From Streptomyces spiroverticillatus (lineage in GTDB: Bacteria; Actinomycetota; Actinomycetes; Streptomycetales; Streptomycetaceae), in assembly GCA_014650415.1 (NCBI GenBank), contig BMUX01000011.1:172052-236051 (forward strand): a stretch of 64,000 nucleotides of DNA, written 5' to 3'. How positions within the stretch are numbered: position 1 is the stretch's first letter; each line of letters begins with the position of its first letter. The translations under genes and the position numbers were made by a program. The notes under the pieces are model-generated. The model had not been told where the DNA came from. It made no database searches and saw nothing but the letters and a program-made list of their open reading frames with translations. This document shows positions 1 to 7,725 of the stretch, one piece after another.

Positions 1-33
1 CGCGCGGCTGGTCCCGTGACGTGCGGGTGCGCC

Positions 34-92
34 GTGGCTGGCCGCGCAGTTCCCCGCGCCCCTGGAGGGACGGCTGCTTCGCAGCCTCCCTC
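34..92. repeat. Dispersed GC-rich motif followed by a hairpin
   Basis: Positions 43-63 carry a 21-nt string that recurs exactly at 61573-61593 (core CGCGCAGTTCCCCGCGCCCC). Directly after it, 65-77 and 81-92 pair as a 12-bp stem with one bulged C and a 3-nt loop. Both copies of the motif are intergenic and both adjoin a hairpin. I infer a dispersed Streptomyces intergenic repeat; it could instead be part of a terminator for the gene to the left of the window. Confidence 0.55.
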
Positions 93-158
93 GACCCCCT
101 TGGGCGGCGGGCCGCCGCACGTCGTGACGCTGGATCGGGCTCGCTCGTTCACCTTCTA

Positions 159-248
159 TCGGTCCCCGCCACATGCGGGGATGGTCCACTCCGAGGAAAC
201 GGCAGCCTCTTGGAGGCCGCCCTGCTCCCCACGCATGCGGGGCTCCAG
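159..248 (+). CRISPR. Possible relic of a type I-E CRISPR mini-array (two repeats, one spacer)
   Basis: Positions 160-187 read like an actinobacterial type I-E repeat: the stem CCCCGC/GCGGGG flanks a short loop and is followed by ATGGTCC. About 62 bp downstream (222-248) a second copy keeps TGCTCCCC and GCATGCGGGG but has a diverged 3' part, as terminal repeats often do. The 34-nt interval 188-221 is unlike either copy and is the size of a spacer. No cas genes are in the window. Two palindromic G/C-rich sequences at this distance could also arise by chance. Confidence 0.4.
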
Positions 249-288
249 CCCCCGTCCGCCGGAAACCGGCGGGCGGGGGCTGACGTTT
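247..288 (+). terminator. Rho-independent terminator upstream of ffh
   Basis: Arms 247-262 and 266-281 form a 16-bp stem with one G-U wobble and an AAA loop, followed by TTTT at 285-288. It would end transcription coming from the left of the window before ffh begins. Confidence 0.75.
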
Positions 289-306
289 TGCCGGGCCGGA
301 TACTCT
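280..306 (+). promoter_or_regulatory. Weak candidate promoter for ffh
   Basis: CTGACG (280-285) and TACTCT (301-306) resemble the -35 and -10 of the vegetative sigma factor but are only 15 nt apart. A start near 313 would leave a leader of about 40 nt carrying the ribosome site GAGGAT (335-340). Confidence 0.3.
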
Positions 307-351
307 GGGGGGCCAAGGACTCCGCCCCCAACCCGAGGATCTGCGACCACA

Positions 352-1908
352 GTGTTCGATACCCTCTCCGATCGCCTTTCCGCGACTTTCAAGAATCTCC
401 GGGGCAAGGGCCGCTTGTCCGAGGCGGACATCGACGCCACCGCCCGCGAGATCCGCATCGCCCTGCTGGAAGCGGACGTGGCGCTGCCCGTCGTCCGTGC
501 CTTCATCAAGAAGGTGAAGGAACGCGCCGCCGGTGCCGAGGTCTCCAAGGCGCTCAACCCTGCCCAGCAGGTGCTCAAGATCGTCAACGAAGAGCTCGTG
601 ACGATCCTCGGCGGCGAGACCCGCCGTCTGCGGTTCGCCAAGTCCGGCCCGACCGTGATCATGCTCGCGGGTCTCCAGGGCGCCGGTAAGACGACCCTCG
701 CCGGAAAGCTCGGCCTGTGGCTGAAGGGCGAGGGGCACTCCCCGCTCCTCGTCGCCTGCGACCTCCAGCGCCCCAACGCCGTCAACCAGCTCAGCGTTGT
801 CGCCGAGCGCGCCGGTGTGGCCGTGTACGCGCCGCAGCCGGGCAACGGTGTCGGTGACCCGGTCACCGTGGCCAAGGACTCCATCGAGTACGCGAAGACC
901 AAGCAGTACGACGTGGTCGTCGTCGACACCGCCGGTCGCCTCGGCATCGACCAGGAGCTGATGCAGCAGGCCGCGGACATCCGCGACGCCGTCAGCCCGG
1001 ACGAGATCCTCTTCGTCGTCGACGCCATGATCGGTCAGGACGCGGTCAACACGGCCGAGGCCTTCCGCGACGGCGTCGGCTTCGACGGCGTCGTGCTGTC
1101 GAAGCTCGACGGTGACGCCCGAGGTGGTGCCGCGCTGTCGATCGCGCACGTCACCGGCCGTCAGATCATGTTCGCGTCCAACGGCGAGAAGCTCGACGAG
1201 TTCGACGCCTTCCACCCGGACCGCATGGCCTCGCGCATCCTCGACATGGGTGACCTGCTCACCCTGATCGAGCAGGCGGAGAAGACCTTCAGCCAGGAAG
1301 AGGCCGCCAAAATGGCCTCCAAGCTGCAGTCTTCCAAGGGCGGCAAGGACTTCACGCTCGACGACTTCCTGGCCCAGATGGAGCAGGTCCGCAAGATGGG
1401 CTCGATCTCCAAGCTGCTCGGCATGCTGCCGGGCATGGGGCAGATCAAGGACCAGATCGCCAACCTGGACGAGAAGGACGTCGACCGCACCGCGGCCATC
1501 ATCAAGTCGATGACGCCCAAGGAGCGCGCCGAGCCGACCATCATCAACGGCTCGCGCCGCGCCCGTATCGCCAAGGGGTCGGGTGTCGAGGTCAGCGCCG
1601 TCAAGAATCTGGTCGAGCGGTTCTTCGACGCCCGCAAGATGATGTCGAAGATGGCCCAGGGCGGCGGCATGCCCGGCATGCCGGGCATCCCCGGGATGGG
1701 CGGCGGCCCCGGCAAGCAGAAGAAGCAGATCAAGCAGGCCAAGGGCAAGCGCAAGTCCGGCAACCCGATGAAGCGCAAGGCCGAGGAGCAGGCGGCCGCC
1801 GAGCGCCGCGAGCAGGCCGCGCAGGGCGGCGGCGCGTTCGGCCTTCCCGCAGGTCAGGGCGGCAAGGACTTCGAGCTCCCGGACGAGTTCAAGAAGTTCA
1901 TGGGCTAG
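352..1908 (+). CDS. ffh: Signal recognition particle protein Ffh (SRP54)
   Basis: The GTPase of the signal recognition particle binds signal peptides of nascent membrane and secreted proteins together with SRP RNA and docks them at FtsY. The 518-residue product has the helical N domain (about 1-90), a G domain with the P-loop GLQGAGKTT near residue 107, DTAGR and SKLDGDARGG, and a C-terminal M domain that is rich in Met and Gly and ends in a basic Lys/Arg tail. The frame stays open upstream to position 16. GTG 352 was chosen because the family begins with the equivalent of VFDTLSDRL and because GAGGAT lies 11 nt before it. A strong terminator follows, so it is probably transcribed alone. Confidence 0.97.
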   Translation: MFDTLSDRLSATFKNLRGKGRLSEADIDATAREIRIALLEADVALPVVRAFIKKVKERAAGAEVSKALNPAQQVLKIVNEELVTILGGETRRLRFAKSGPTVIMLAGLQGAGKTTLAGKLGLWLKGEGHSPLLVACDLQRPNAVNQLSVVAERAGVAVYAPQPGNGVGDPVTVAKDSIEYAKTKQYDVVVVDTAGRLGIDQELMQQAADIRDAVSPDEILFVVDAMIGQDAVNTAEAFRDGVGFDGVVLSKLDGDARGGAALSIAHVTGRQIMFASNGEKLDEFDAFHPDRMASRILDMGDLLTLIEQAEKTFSQEEAAKMASKLQSSKGGKDFTLDDFLAQMEQVRKMGSISKLLGMLPGMGQIKDQIANLDEKDVDRTAAIIKSMTPKERAEPTIINGSRRARIAKGSGVEVSAVKNLVERFFDARKMMSKMAQGGGMPGMPGIPGMGGGPGKQKKQIKQAKGKRKSGNPMKRKAEEQAAAERREQAAQGGGAFGLPAGQGGKDFELPDEFKKFMG

Positions 1909-1931
1909 CAGCAGCCGCAGGATTTCGTACG

Positions 1932-1972
1932 ACGCCGTGGGCGCCCTCCTCCGAGGGCGCCCACGGCGTTTT
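1932..1972 (+). terminator. Rho-independent terminator of ffh
   Basis: Arms 1932-1948 and 1953-1969 form a perfect 17-bp stem with loop CTCC, followed by a short T tract (1969-1972). Confidence 0.9.
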
Positions 1973-2060
1973 CGTTCAGCCGCCCCGGGGGTGCCCGGGG
2001 CGATTTTCGTACGGCCACCCCGGGAATGCCCGGCCCGAGTATGTGTCGTAACGTCCCCGT

Positions 2061-3992
2061 ATGAGCAACCCCGTGCCGCCGCGCCAGACCCCTGACCAGC
2101 CGTGGCGTTCCGAGGGCGCCCCGCCTCCGCCGCCCGAGAAGAAGAAGATGCCCGGCGGGTGGGGCCGGCTCGCGATGACGGCGCTGATCGTCTATCTGCT
2201 CACCAACATCGTGCTCGGCTTCTTCAACGAGGGCGACGAGCCGACGATCGCGTACACCGAGTTCAGCAAGCAGGTGACCTCGAACAACGTCGCCAAGATC
2301 TACTCCAAGGGCGACGCGATCCAGGGCGAGCTGAAGAAGGAACAGCCCGTTCCGGAGGGGGAGAAGGACCAGAAGTACACGAAGTTCCTCACTCAGCGCC
2401 CGGCCTTCGCCGACGACAAGCTGTGGGACGAGCTGACCAAGGACGGCGTGACCGTCACCGCGAAGCCGGTCGTGGAGGAACGTTCCTTCCTGGCCAACCT
2501 GCTCATCTCGCTCGCCCCGATGCTGCTGCTCGTGGCCCTGTGGGTGTTCATCGCCCGGCGGATGAGCAGCGGGCTCGGCGGGGGAGGCATGGGTGGCCTC
2601 GGGCGCAAGGCTCCGCCCAAGCCCGTCGAGGTGGCCGCCGACAAGCGCACCACCTTCGAGGACGTCGCGGGCATCGACGAGGTCGAGGGCGAGCTGGAGG
2701 AGGTCGTCGACTTCCTCAAGAACCCGGAGGCGTACCGCAGGCTCGGTGCCCGGATGCCCGGCGGCGTGCTCCTCGCGGGTCCTCCGGGTACGGGAAAGAC
2801 GCTGCTCGCGCGGGCCGTCGCCGGTGAGGCGGGCGTCCCCTTCTTCTCGGCCTCCGCCTCCGAGTTCATCGAGATGATCGTCGGCGTGGGTGCGGGGCGT
2901 GTGCGCGAGCTGTTCGCGGAGGCCCGCAAGGTCGCCCCCGCGATCATCTTCATCGACGAGATCGACACCATCGGCCGGGCCCGCGGCGGCGGCGCCGGCA
3001 TGGGCGGGCACGACGAGCGCGAGCAGACGCTCAACCAGATCCTCACCGAGATGGACGGCTTCTCCGGCTCCGAGGGCGTCGTCGTCATCGCCGCCACCAA
3101 CCGCGTCGACGTCCTGGACCCCGCCCTCACCCGTCCCGGCCGCTTCGACCGCGTCGTCACCGTCAGCCCGCCCGACCGGGGCGGCCGCGAGGCCATCCTG
3201 AAGATCCACACCCGGTCCATCCCGCTCGCCGAGGGCGTCGACCTCGCGCAGGTCGCCCGTACGACCCCGGGCATGACCGGCGCGGACCTGGCCAACCTCG
3301 CCAACGAGGCGGCCCTCCTCGCGGTCAAGCGCAAGCAGGACGCCGTCACCCAGTCCGATCTCTCGGACGCGCTGGAGAAGGTCCAGCTCGGTGCGGAGCG
3401 GCCGCTGGTCATGCCGGAGGAGGAGCGGCGCAGGACCGCGTACCACGAGAGCGGGCACGCGCTGCTCGGCATGCTCCAGCCGGGCGCCGACCCCGTACGC
3501 AAGATCACCATCGTGCCGCGCGGGCGTGCGCTCGGTGTCACGCTCTCCACGCCGGACGCCGACAAGTACGCCTACACCGAGGAATATTTGCGCGGCAGAA
3601 TCATCGGTGCCCTCGGTGGAATGGCCGCCGAGCAGGTCGTTTTCGACGTGATTACGACGGGTGCGGAGAACGACTTGGAGCAGGTCACCAACCTGGCCAG
3701 GGGCATGGTGGGCCGCTGGGGGATGAGCGAGCGGGTCGGTCGTCTCACCGCCATCCCGTCCGATGCGCAGCAGGCGTACGGACTGTCTGCCGCCCCCGCG
3801 ACGCTGGACGCGGTCGACAGCGAGATGCGCCGGATCGTCGACGAGTGCTATGCGCAGGCGATCCGTCTGCTGGAGGCGAACCGGCCCAAGCTGGACGCCC
3901 TGTCGCAGGCGCTGCTGGAGAACGAGACCCTCGAAGAGGCGGCCGCGTACCGGGCGGCGGGCATCACCCGCCTGTCGAAGCCGGACGCGTAG
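2061..3992 (+). CDS. FtsH-type ATP-dependent zinc metalloprotease, membrane-bound
   Basis: This AAA+ membrane protease would unfold and degrade membrane and cytosolic substrates. The 643-residue product has transmembrane segments near residues 35-55 and 148-168 flanking an extracytoplasmic region. The AAA module follows, with Walker A GPPGTGKT near 240, Walker B IIFIDEID and an arginine-finger region TRPGRFD. The M41 zinc site HESGH lies near 462, with the later Asp ligand in TGAENDLEQ. All catalytic residues are present. It is slightly short at the C-terminus for the family, and Streptomyces usually carry another FtsH elsewhere, so this may be the second paralogue. ATG 2061 has no clear ribosome site, so a leaderless or weakly initiated message is possible. 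Confidence 0.9.
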   Translation: MSNPVPPRQTPDQPWRSEGAPPPPPEKKKMPGGWGRLAMTALIVYLLTNIVLGFFNEGDEPTIAYTEFSKQVTSNNVAKIYSKGDAIQGELKKEQPVPEGEKDQKYTKFLTQRPAFADDKLWDELTKDGVTVTAKPVVEERSFLANLLISLAPMLLLVALWVFIARRMSSGLGGGGMGGLGRKAPPKPVEVAADKRTTFEDVAGIDEVEGELEEVVDFLKNPEAYRRLGARMPGGVLLAGPPGTGKTLLARAVAGEAGVPFFSASASEFIEMIVGVGAGRVRELFAEARKVAPAIIFIDEIDTIGRARGGGAGMGGHDEREQTLNQILTEMDGFSGSEGVVVIAATNRVDVLDPALTRPGRFDRVVTVSPPDRGGREAILKIHTRSIPLAEGVDLAQVARTTPGMTGADLANLANEAALLAVKRKQDAVTQSDLSDALEKVQLGAERPLVMPEEERRRTAYHESGHALLGMLQPGADPVRKITIVPRGRALGVTLSTPDADKYAYTEEYLRGRIIGALGGMAAEQVVFDVITTGAENDLEQVTNLARGMVGRWGMSERVGRLTAIPSDAQQAYGLSAAPATLDAVDSEMRRIVDECYAQAIRLLEANRPKLDALSQALLENETLEEAAAYRAAGITRLSKPDA

Positions 3993-4033
3993 GGCTGCCG
4001 CCGCCGTGCGGGGTGTGCCGGAGGCACCGATCG

Positions 4034-4067
4034 CGCTCCGGCGCCAGGGCCTGTGGCGCCCGGAGCG
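4034..4067 (+). terminator. Hairpin after the FtsH-like gene
   Basis: CGCTCCGGCGCC (4034-4045) pairs with GGCGCCCGGAGCG (4055-4067) with a single bulged G and a 9-nt loop. There is no T run. It lies between convergent genes. Confidence 0.5.
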
Positions 4068-4186
4068 GTCAACTCCGCTCCGGGCACGGAGCCCTGCGGT
4101 GCACGGATGCGTCAACTCCGCTCCGGGCACGCAGCCCTGCGGTGCAAGGACGTGCGTGGAAGCGTCAACTCCCTTCCGCGCACGGA
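4066..4186. repeat. Two long and one shorter direct repeat between convergent genes
   Basis: A segment beginning GTCAACTCC recurs at 4068, 4111 and 4164. Copies one and two match over about 40 nt (through GGGCACG, AGCCCTGCGGTGCA and a final AGGA/CGGA). Copy three keeps about 25 nt. They fill the gap between the protease gene and the methyltransferase gene. Confidence 0.8.
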
Positions 4187-4217
4187 GGCGTACGGGTGAG
4201 CAGGACCCGTACTCCTG

Positions 4218-5066
4218 TCACGGCTTCCGGGCGATCAGGTACCGGAACACGTTCGGCATCCACACCGTGCCGTCCGGGCGCAGGTGCGGATGCAGTGCCT
4301 CCACCAGCTCCTTCTCGACCTGCGCCGGGTCGGTCGCCCGCACCGCCGCGTCGAAGAGGCCGGTCGACAGCAGGCCCCGCACCGCACTGTCCATGTCGCC
4401 GTACCCGAACGGGCAGGCCACCCGCCCCGAGCCGTCCGGCTTGAGACCGGACCGCGACGCCACGTCCTCCAGGTCGTCGCGCAGCGCCGGACGCCAGCCG
4501 CCGGGCCCCGACGCCCTGGGCGAGTCCGTCAGCCGGGTGGCCACCCGCAGCACCGCCGACGTGGCACACCGCTCCGGCGGACCCCAGCCGGTCAGCACCA
4601 CGGGCTCACCCCGGCCGACCAGCGGCACGGCCGCCTCCAGCGCCGGTGTGAGCCCGTCGGCGTCCCCGCCGGCACAGCCGATCGGCGCGAAGGCGGTGAC
4701 CAGGTTGTACGGTGCCCCGTCGACCGCGTCGGCGGGAGTGCCGCACACCACCGAGCCCGGGTGGTCCCCGGGGGCCCCGTCGTCGGCGAGCCGCCCGCGC
4801 GCGTGCGCGACGAACGCCGGGTCTGCGTCGACGCCGGTGACGTGCGCGCCCCGGGAGGCCGCGACGAGCAGGGCCAGGCCCGCGCCGCAGTCGAGGCCGA
4901 GCAGCCGGGTGGCAGCACCCACCTCCAGCCGCTCGTACACCGCTTCGTAGAGCGGAACCAGCATCCGTTCCTGGATCTCGGCCCAGTCGCGCGCGCGGGC
5001 GTACGCGCGTGCGCCGGTCCGGGCAGAGGCCGCGCTCGGGTGGTGCCGGACGAGCGTGGGTGTCAT
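4218..5066 (-). CDS. Class I SAM-dependent methyltransferase, substrate unknown
   Basis: The 282-residue protein has the Rossmann methyltransferase signature LLGLDCGAGLALLV (GxGxG-like motif I) around residue 60, followed by the acidic VDAD that normally binds the ribose of S-adenosylmethionine. No substrate-specific domain is recognised. It converges on the protease gene, separated by direct repeats, and is monocistronic with a long upstream gap. ATG 5066 was preferred to the in-frame TTG 15 nt upstream; neither has a convincing ribosome site. The methyltransferase fold is clear; the biological role is not known. Confidence 0.8.
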   Translation of the reverse strand: MTPTLVRHHPSAASARTGARAYARARDWAEIQERMLVPLYEAVYERLEVGAATRLLGLDCGAGLALLVAASRGAHVTGVDADPAFVAHARGRLADDGAPGDHPGSVVCGTPADAVDGAPYNLVTAFAPIGCAGGDADGLTPALEAAVPLVGRGEPVVLTGWGPPERCATSAVLRVATRLTDSPRASGPGGWRPALRDDLEDVASRSGLKPDGSGRVACPFGYGDMDSAVRGLLSTGLFDAAVRATDPAQVEKELVEALHPHLRPDGTVWMPNVFRYLIARKP

Positions 5067-5081
5067 CAGAAAGCGCCCCAA

Positions 5082-5604
5082 TCCGCCGTGAGGTGTCGTT
5101 CCCCGTATATGGCAACCCCCGTGGTGTGTGCGCTACGGCACGTCCCCCGTATGTCAGGGAACTCCGCATCCGTCCCCAAGTCCAGGGGGCATGGGGCAAT
5201 GCTTGCGCCTAGTGCGGGGCGGCCCGGGCGGTCCGCCGCGACCGTGGTCCCGGAAGCGCGGGCGACCGTACGGCGTCTGTCCGAGAACCGACGCCGGTGC
5301 GAGCGCCGCTACGGTGACACCGGCACTCCGGCGCCGGCGACAGGACACCACCGTCGCGACAGCCCTGCTGCGGCCGTCGCCACATGGGGCACGTGGGCCG
5401 CCGCGGGCCCCCGACCGGCGGCGGAGCTACCCGCGCAGGCGTAGCCGGGGATACGTACCGCCTTGGCGCGGGCTGCGCGGGTCCTCCGCAGATCGGCGCA
5501 CCCGCCCTCGTCGGGAAGCATCAGCGGGAACTGACTGGTACGTGCAAATTATTTGGGATGCCCCGGAATAGGAACACGGGGGCACTCCCGGTCGTTGTCA
5601 CGTC
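5082..5604. other. Long intergenic region (523 nt) without a convincing gene
   Basis: It lies between the leftward methyltransferase gene and the rightward SprT-like gene. A leftward ORF at 5309-5521 (70 aa, Arg/Ala-rich) has third-position GC near 79 per cent, below that of neighbouring genes, and no ribosome site, so it is not called. An AT-rich patch at 5546-5555 stands out against the GC background and may mark a promoter. No RNA gene was recognised. Confidence 0.5.
5571..5599 (+). promoter_or_regulatory. Candidate SigR/ECF-type promoter of the SprT-like gene
   Basis: GGAAC (5571-5575) and GTT (5594-5596) are 18 nt apart, resembling the GGAAT-N18-GTT pattern of the thiol-stress sigma factor SigR. 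The predicted transcription start falls at or next to the GTG start codon at 5605, giving a leaderless mRNA. It is a pattern match only, and the fifth -35 base is C rather than T. Confidence 0.35.
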
Positions 5605-6198
5605 GTGAGCACGACACCACCTGTCCTCGCCGCAGAACTGGCGCAGGCGTGGGCCGACATTCAGCGGTACCACCCCGAGCTGCCCGATCTTGCCGCGCCC
5701 GAGTCCCTGATCGGAGAGTCCTCGTCCGCCTGCGGCGCGGCCCTCTCCTTCGAACGACTGCTGCACGAGGCAGTCCACGGCATCGCCGCGGCCCGCGGCA
5801 TCCGTGACACCTCGCGCGCCGGTCGCTACCACAACCGCCGATTCCTGGCGATCGCCGAGGAGTTGGGCCTGGACCACCAGGAGGAGCCGCATCCCAGCAG
5901 CGGTTTCTCCCTGGTCGCGCTCAACCCCGAGGCCAAGCGCCGCTACCGTCCCACGATCGAGCGGCTGTCGCGCGCGCTGAAGGCGCACACGGTCGCGACG
6001 GCGGCGGACACCAAGCGGTCCTTCCGCGGTCCGGCCGCCCGGCACGGTTCCTCCGGGGGAGGGGTGCGGGTCAAGGCCGTCTGCGACTGCGGGCGCAACG
6101 TCCGCGTGGTGCCGTCGGTGCTGGCCCAGGCCCCCATCGTGTGCGGCGGCTGCGGCAAGCCGTTCCGTATCCCCGACGTGGTGGGCGCCGCGAGCTGA
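5605..6198 (+). CDS. SprT-like zinc protein with C-terminal zinc ribbon
   Basis: This 197-residue protein carries HEAVHG at residues 54-59 and YHNRRF near 75, matching the HExxH...H zinc-protease layout of the SprT family. The C-terminus has a zinc ribbon (CDCG near 160, CGGC near 180). SprT/Spartan relatives cleave proteins, in some cases DNA-protein crosslinks. That activity here is inference from the motif. GTG 5605 has no ribosome site, and the candidate promoter just upstream suggests a leaderless transcript. It stands alone, ahead of the rpsP operon on the same strand. It could be a non-catalytic zinc-binding protein, though both halves of the metal site look intact. Confidence 0.7.
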   Translation: MSTTPPVLAAELAQAWADIQRYHPELPDLAAPESLIGESSSACGAALSFERLLHEAVHGIAAARGIRDTSRAGRYHNRRFLAIAEELGLDHQEEPHPSSGFSLVALNPEAKRRYRPTIERLSRALKAHTVATAADTKRSFRGPAARHGSSGGGVRVKAVCDCGRNVRVVPSVLAQAPIVCGGCGKPFRIPDVVGAAS

Positions 6199-6248
6199 GG
6201 CCCTGCGGCAAGGCCCCGGCCGGGGGGCGGCGTGCTCCATTGCTGTGG

Positions 6249-6254
6249 CACAAT
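6249..6254 (+). promoter_or_regulatory. Possible -10 element of the rpsP operon
   Basis: CACAAT within TGTGGCACAATGG resembles a -10 box, with a start expected near 6261 and a leader of about 130 nt. No -35 match is visible at the right distance. Confidence 0.25.
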
Positions 6255-6390
6255 GGGCAGCTGTACTCGACAGCCGCACAGGACCCCTCTCTCCTCCGGC
6301 TGACGCGTCCATCGGGCACTAACGAGTACCGCAACCCCACGTGGCATCCCGTTGTGCCCAACCACGTCAATTCCAGGAGAGAACACTCCA

Positions 6391-6828
6391 GTGCTCAAGA
6401 TCAAGCTGAAGCGCCTCGGTAAGATCCGTTCGCCTCACTACCGCATCGTCGTCGCCGACGCGCGCACCCGCCGTGACGGCCGCGCCATCGAGGAGATCGG
6501 TCTGTACCACCCGGTGCAGAACCCGTCGCGCATCGAGGTCAACGCCGAGCGTGCCCAGTACTGGCTGTCTGTCGGCGCCCAGCCGACCGAGGCCGTTCTC
6601 GCCATCTTGAAGCTCACCGGCGACTGGCAGGCGCACAAGGGCCTCCCGGCCCCCGCGCCGCTGCTCCAGCCGGCGACCAAGGAAGACAAGCGCGCTTCCT
6701 TCGACGCCTTCGCGAAGGCCCTCGAGGGTGGCGACGCCAAGGGCGAGGCCATCACCCCGAAGGCGAAGAAGGCCGACAAGAAGGCGGACGAGGCTCCGGC
6801 CGACGCCGCTGAGTCGACCGAGGCCTGA
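6391..6828 (+). CDS. rpsP: 30S ribosomal protein S16
   Basis: S16 binds 16S rRNA early in small-subunit assembly. The product starts LKIKLKRLGKIRSPHYRIVV, the family's opening strand pattern. It is 145 residues, longer than the roughly 80-90 of E. coli because of an Ala/Lys/Glu-rich tail after about residue 115, typical of actinobacteria. GTG 6391 was chosen over the upstream ATG 6352 because AGGAGA lies at 6375-6380 and the homologous region starts there. It is the first gene of rpsP-khpA-rimM-trmD; khpA starts 2 nt after its stop. Confidence 0.97.
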   Translation: MLKIKLKRLGKIRSPHYRIVVADARTRRDGRAIEEIGLYHPVQNPSRIEVNAERAQYWLSVGAQPTEAVLAILKLTGDWQAHKGLPAPAPLLQPATKEDKRASFDAFAKALEGGDAKGEAITPKAKKADKKADEAPADAAESTEA

Positions 6829-6830
6829 TC

Positions 6831-7070
6831 ATGCTCGAGGAGGCTCTTGAGCACCTCGTGAAGGGCATCGTGGACAACCCCGACGACGTGCAGGTCGCCT
6901 CGCGCACCCTGCGTCGTGGACGTGTCCTTGAGGTCCGGGTGCACCCCGACGACCTCGGCAAGGTGATCGGCCGCAACGGCCGTACCGCCCGCGCCCTGCG
7001 TACCGTCGTGGGGGCCATCGGTGGCCGTGGCATTCGCGTCGACCTCGTCGACGTGGACCAGGCCCACTGA
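6831..7070 (+). CDS. khpA: KH-domain RNA-binding protein KhpA
   Basis: A 79-residue single KH domain with the diagnostic GxxG loop GRNG inside GKVIGRNGRTARALR (residues about 44-58). KhpA proteins bind RNA, often with KhpB, and influence cell elongation and translation in Gram-positives. Its role here is inferred. It begins 2 nt after rpsP, which implies translational coupling, and a hairpin follows before rimM. Confidence 0.93.
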   Translation: MLEEALEHLVKGIVDNPDDVQVASRTLRRGRVLEVRVHPDDLGKVIGRNGRTARALRTVVGAIGGRGIRVDLVDVDQAH

Positions 7071-7098
7071 GCATCAGGCAGTAGAGCATTACCGGCAG

Positions 7099-7140
7099 GG
7101 GCCGGGGAGGGCTGAGGCCCGCCCCGGCCCGTTGTCATTT
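7099..7140 (+). terminator. Attenuator-like hairpin between khpA and rimM
   Basis: GGGCCGGGG (7099-7107) pairs with CCCCGGCCC (7122-7130) with a 14-nt loop, followed by GTTGTCATTT. It may partly terminate transcription before rimM, or act as a processing site. Confidence 0.5.
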
Positions 7141-7167
7141 CCGTACGTTTGACACAGGAGAACGAGA

Positions 7168-7725
7168 GTGCAGCTGGTAGTCGCGCGGATCGGCCGCGCC
7201 CACGGGATCAAGGGCGAGGTCACCGTCGAGGTGCGCACGGACGAGCCCGAACTGCGGCTCGGCCCCGGCGCCGTCCTGGCCACGGACCCCGCAGGCGTGG
7301 GCCCGCTGACCGTCGAGACCGGCCGGGTGCACAGCGGCAGGCTGCTGCTGCGCTTCGAGGGCGTCAAGGACCGCACTGCGGCCGAGGCCCTGCGCAACAC
7401 CCTGCTGATCTCGGACGTCGACCCCGAGGAGCGTCCCGAGGACCCCGAGGAGTTCTACGACCACCAGCTGATCGACCTCGATGTGGTGCTGGCCGACGGC
7501 ACCCTGATCGGCCGGATCAGCGAGATCACGCACCTGCCCTCGCAGGACCTGTTCATCGTGGAGCGCGAGGACGGCAGCGAGGTGATGATCCCGTTCGTGG
7601 AGGAGATCGTCACCGGGATCGACCTGGAGGAGCAGCGGGCCGTCATCGACCCGCCGCCGGGCCTGATCGATGACAGCGAGGCCGTCGTGGCCTCCACCAG
7701 GGACGCGGAAGAGGACGCGAACTGA
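7168..7725 (+). CDS. rimM: 16S rRNA processing protein RimM
   Basis: RimM helps mature the 30S head domain and binds S19. The 185-residue product opens with VVARIGRAHGIKGEV, the family hallmark, followed by a C-terminal PRC-barrel-like half (YDHQLIDLDV, then DLFIVEREDG). GTG 7168 is preceded by AGGAG at 7156-7160. Its TGA overlaps the ATG of trmD by one base, so the two are coupled. Confidence 0.96.
   Translation: MQLVVARIGRAHGIKGEVTVEVRTDEPELRLGPGAVLATDPAGVGPLTVETGRVHSGRLLLRFEGVKDRTAAEALRNTLLISDVDPEERPEDPEEFYDHQLIDLDVVLADGTLIGRISEITHLPSQDLFIVEREDGSEVMIPFVEEIVTGIDLEEQRAVIDPPPGLIDDSEAVVASTRDAEEDAN

Noticed and set aside
16..351. Upstream extension of the ffh frame to position 16
   Set aside because: It would read through the terminator hairpin and the CRISPR-like repeats, and the family begins at GTG 352.
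1905..4130. Minus-strand frame of 741 codons opposite the FtsH-like gene
   Set aside because: It is a shadow of the protease frame, with no ribosome site, no recognisable motif and a codon pattern set by the opposite strand.
5309..5521. Small leftward ORF of 70 codons
   Set aside because: Codon bias is weaker than in neighbouring genes and no ribosome site is present; noted within the intergenic entry only.
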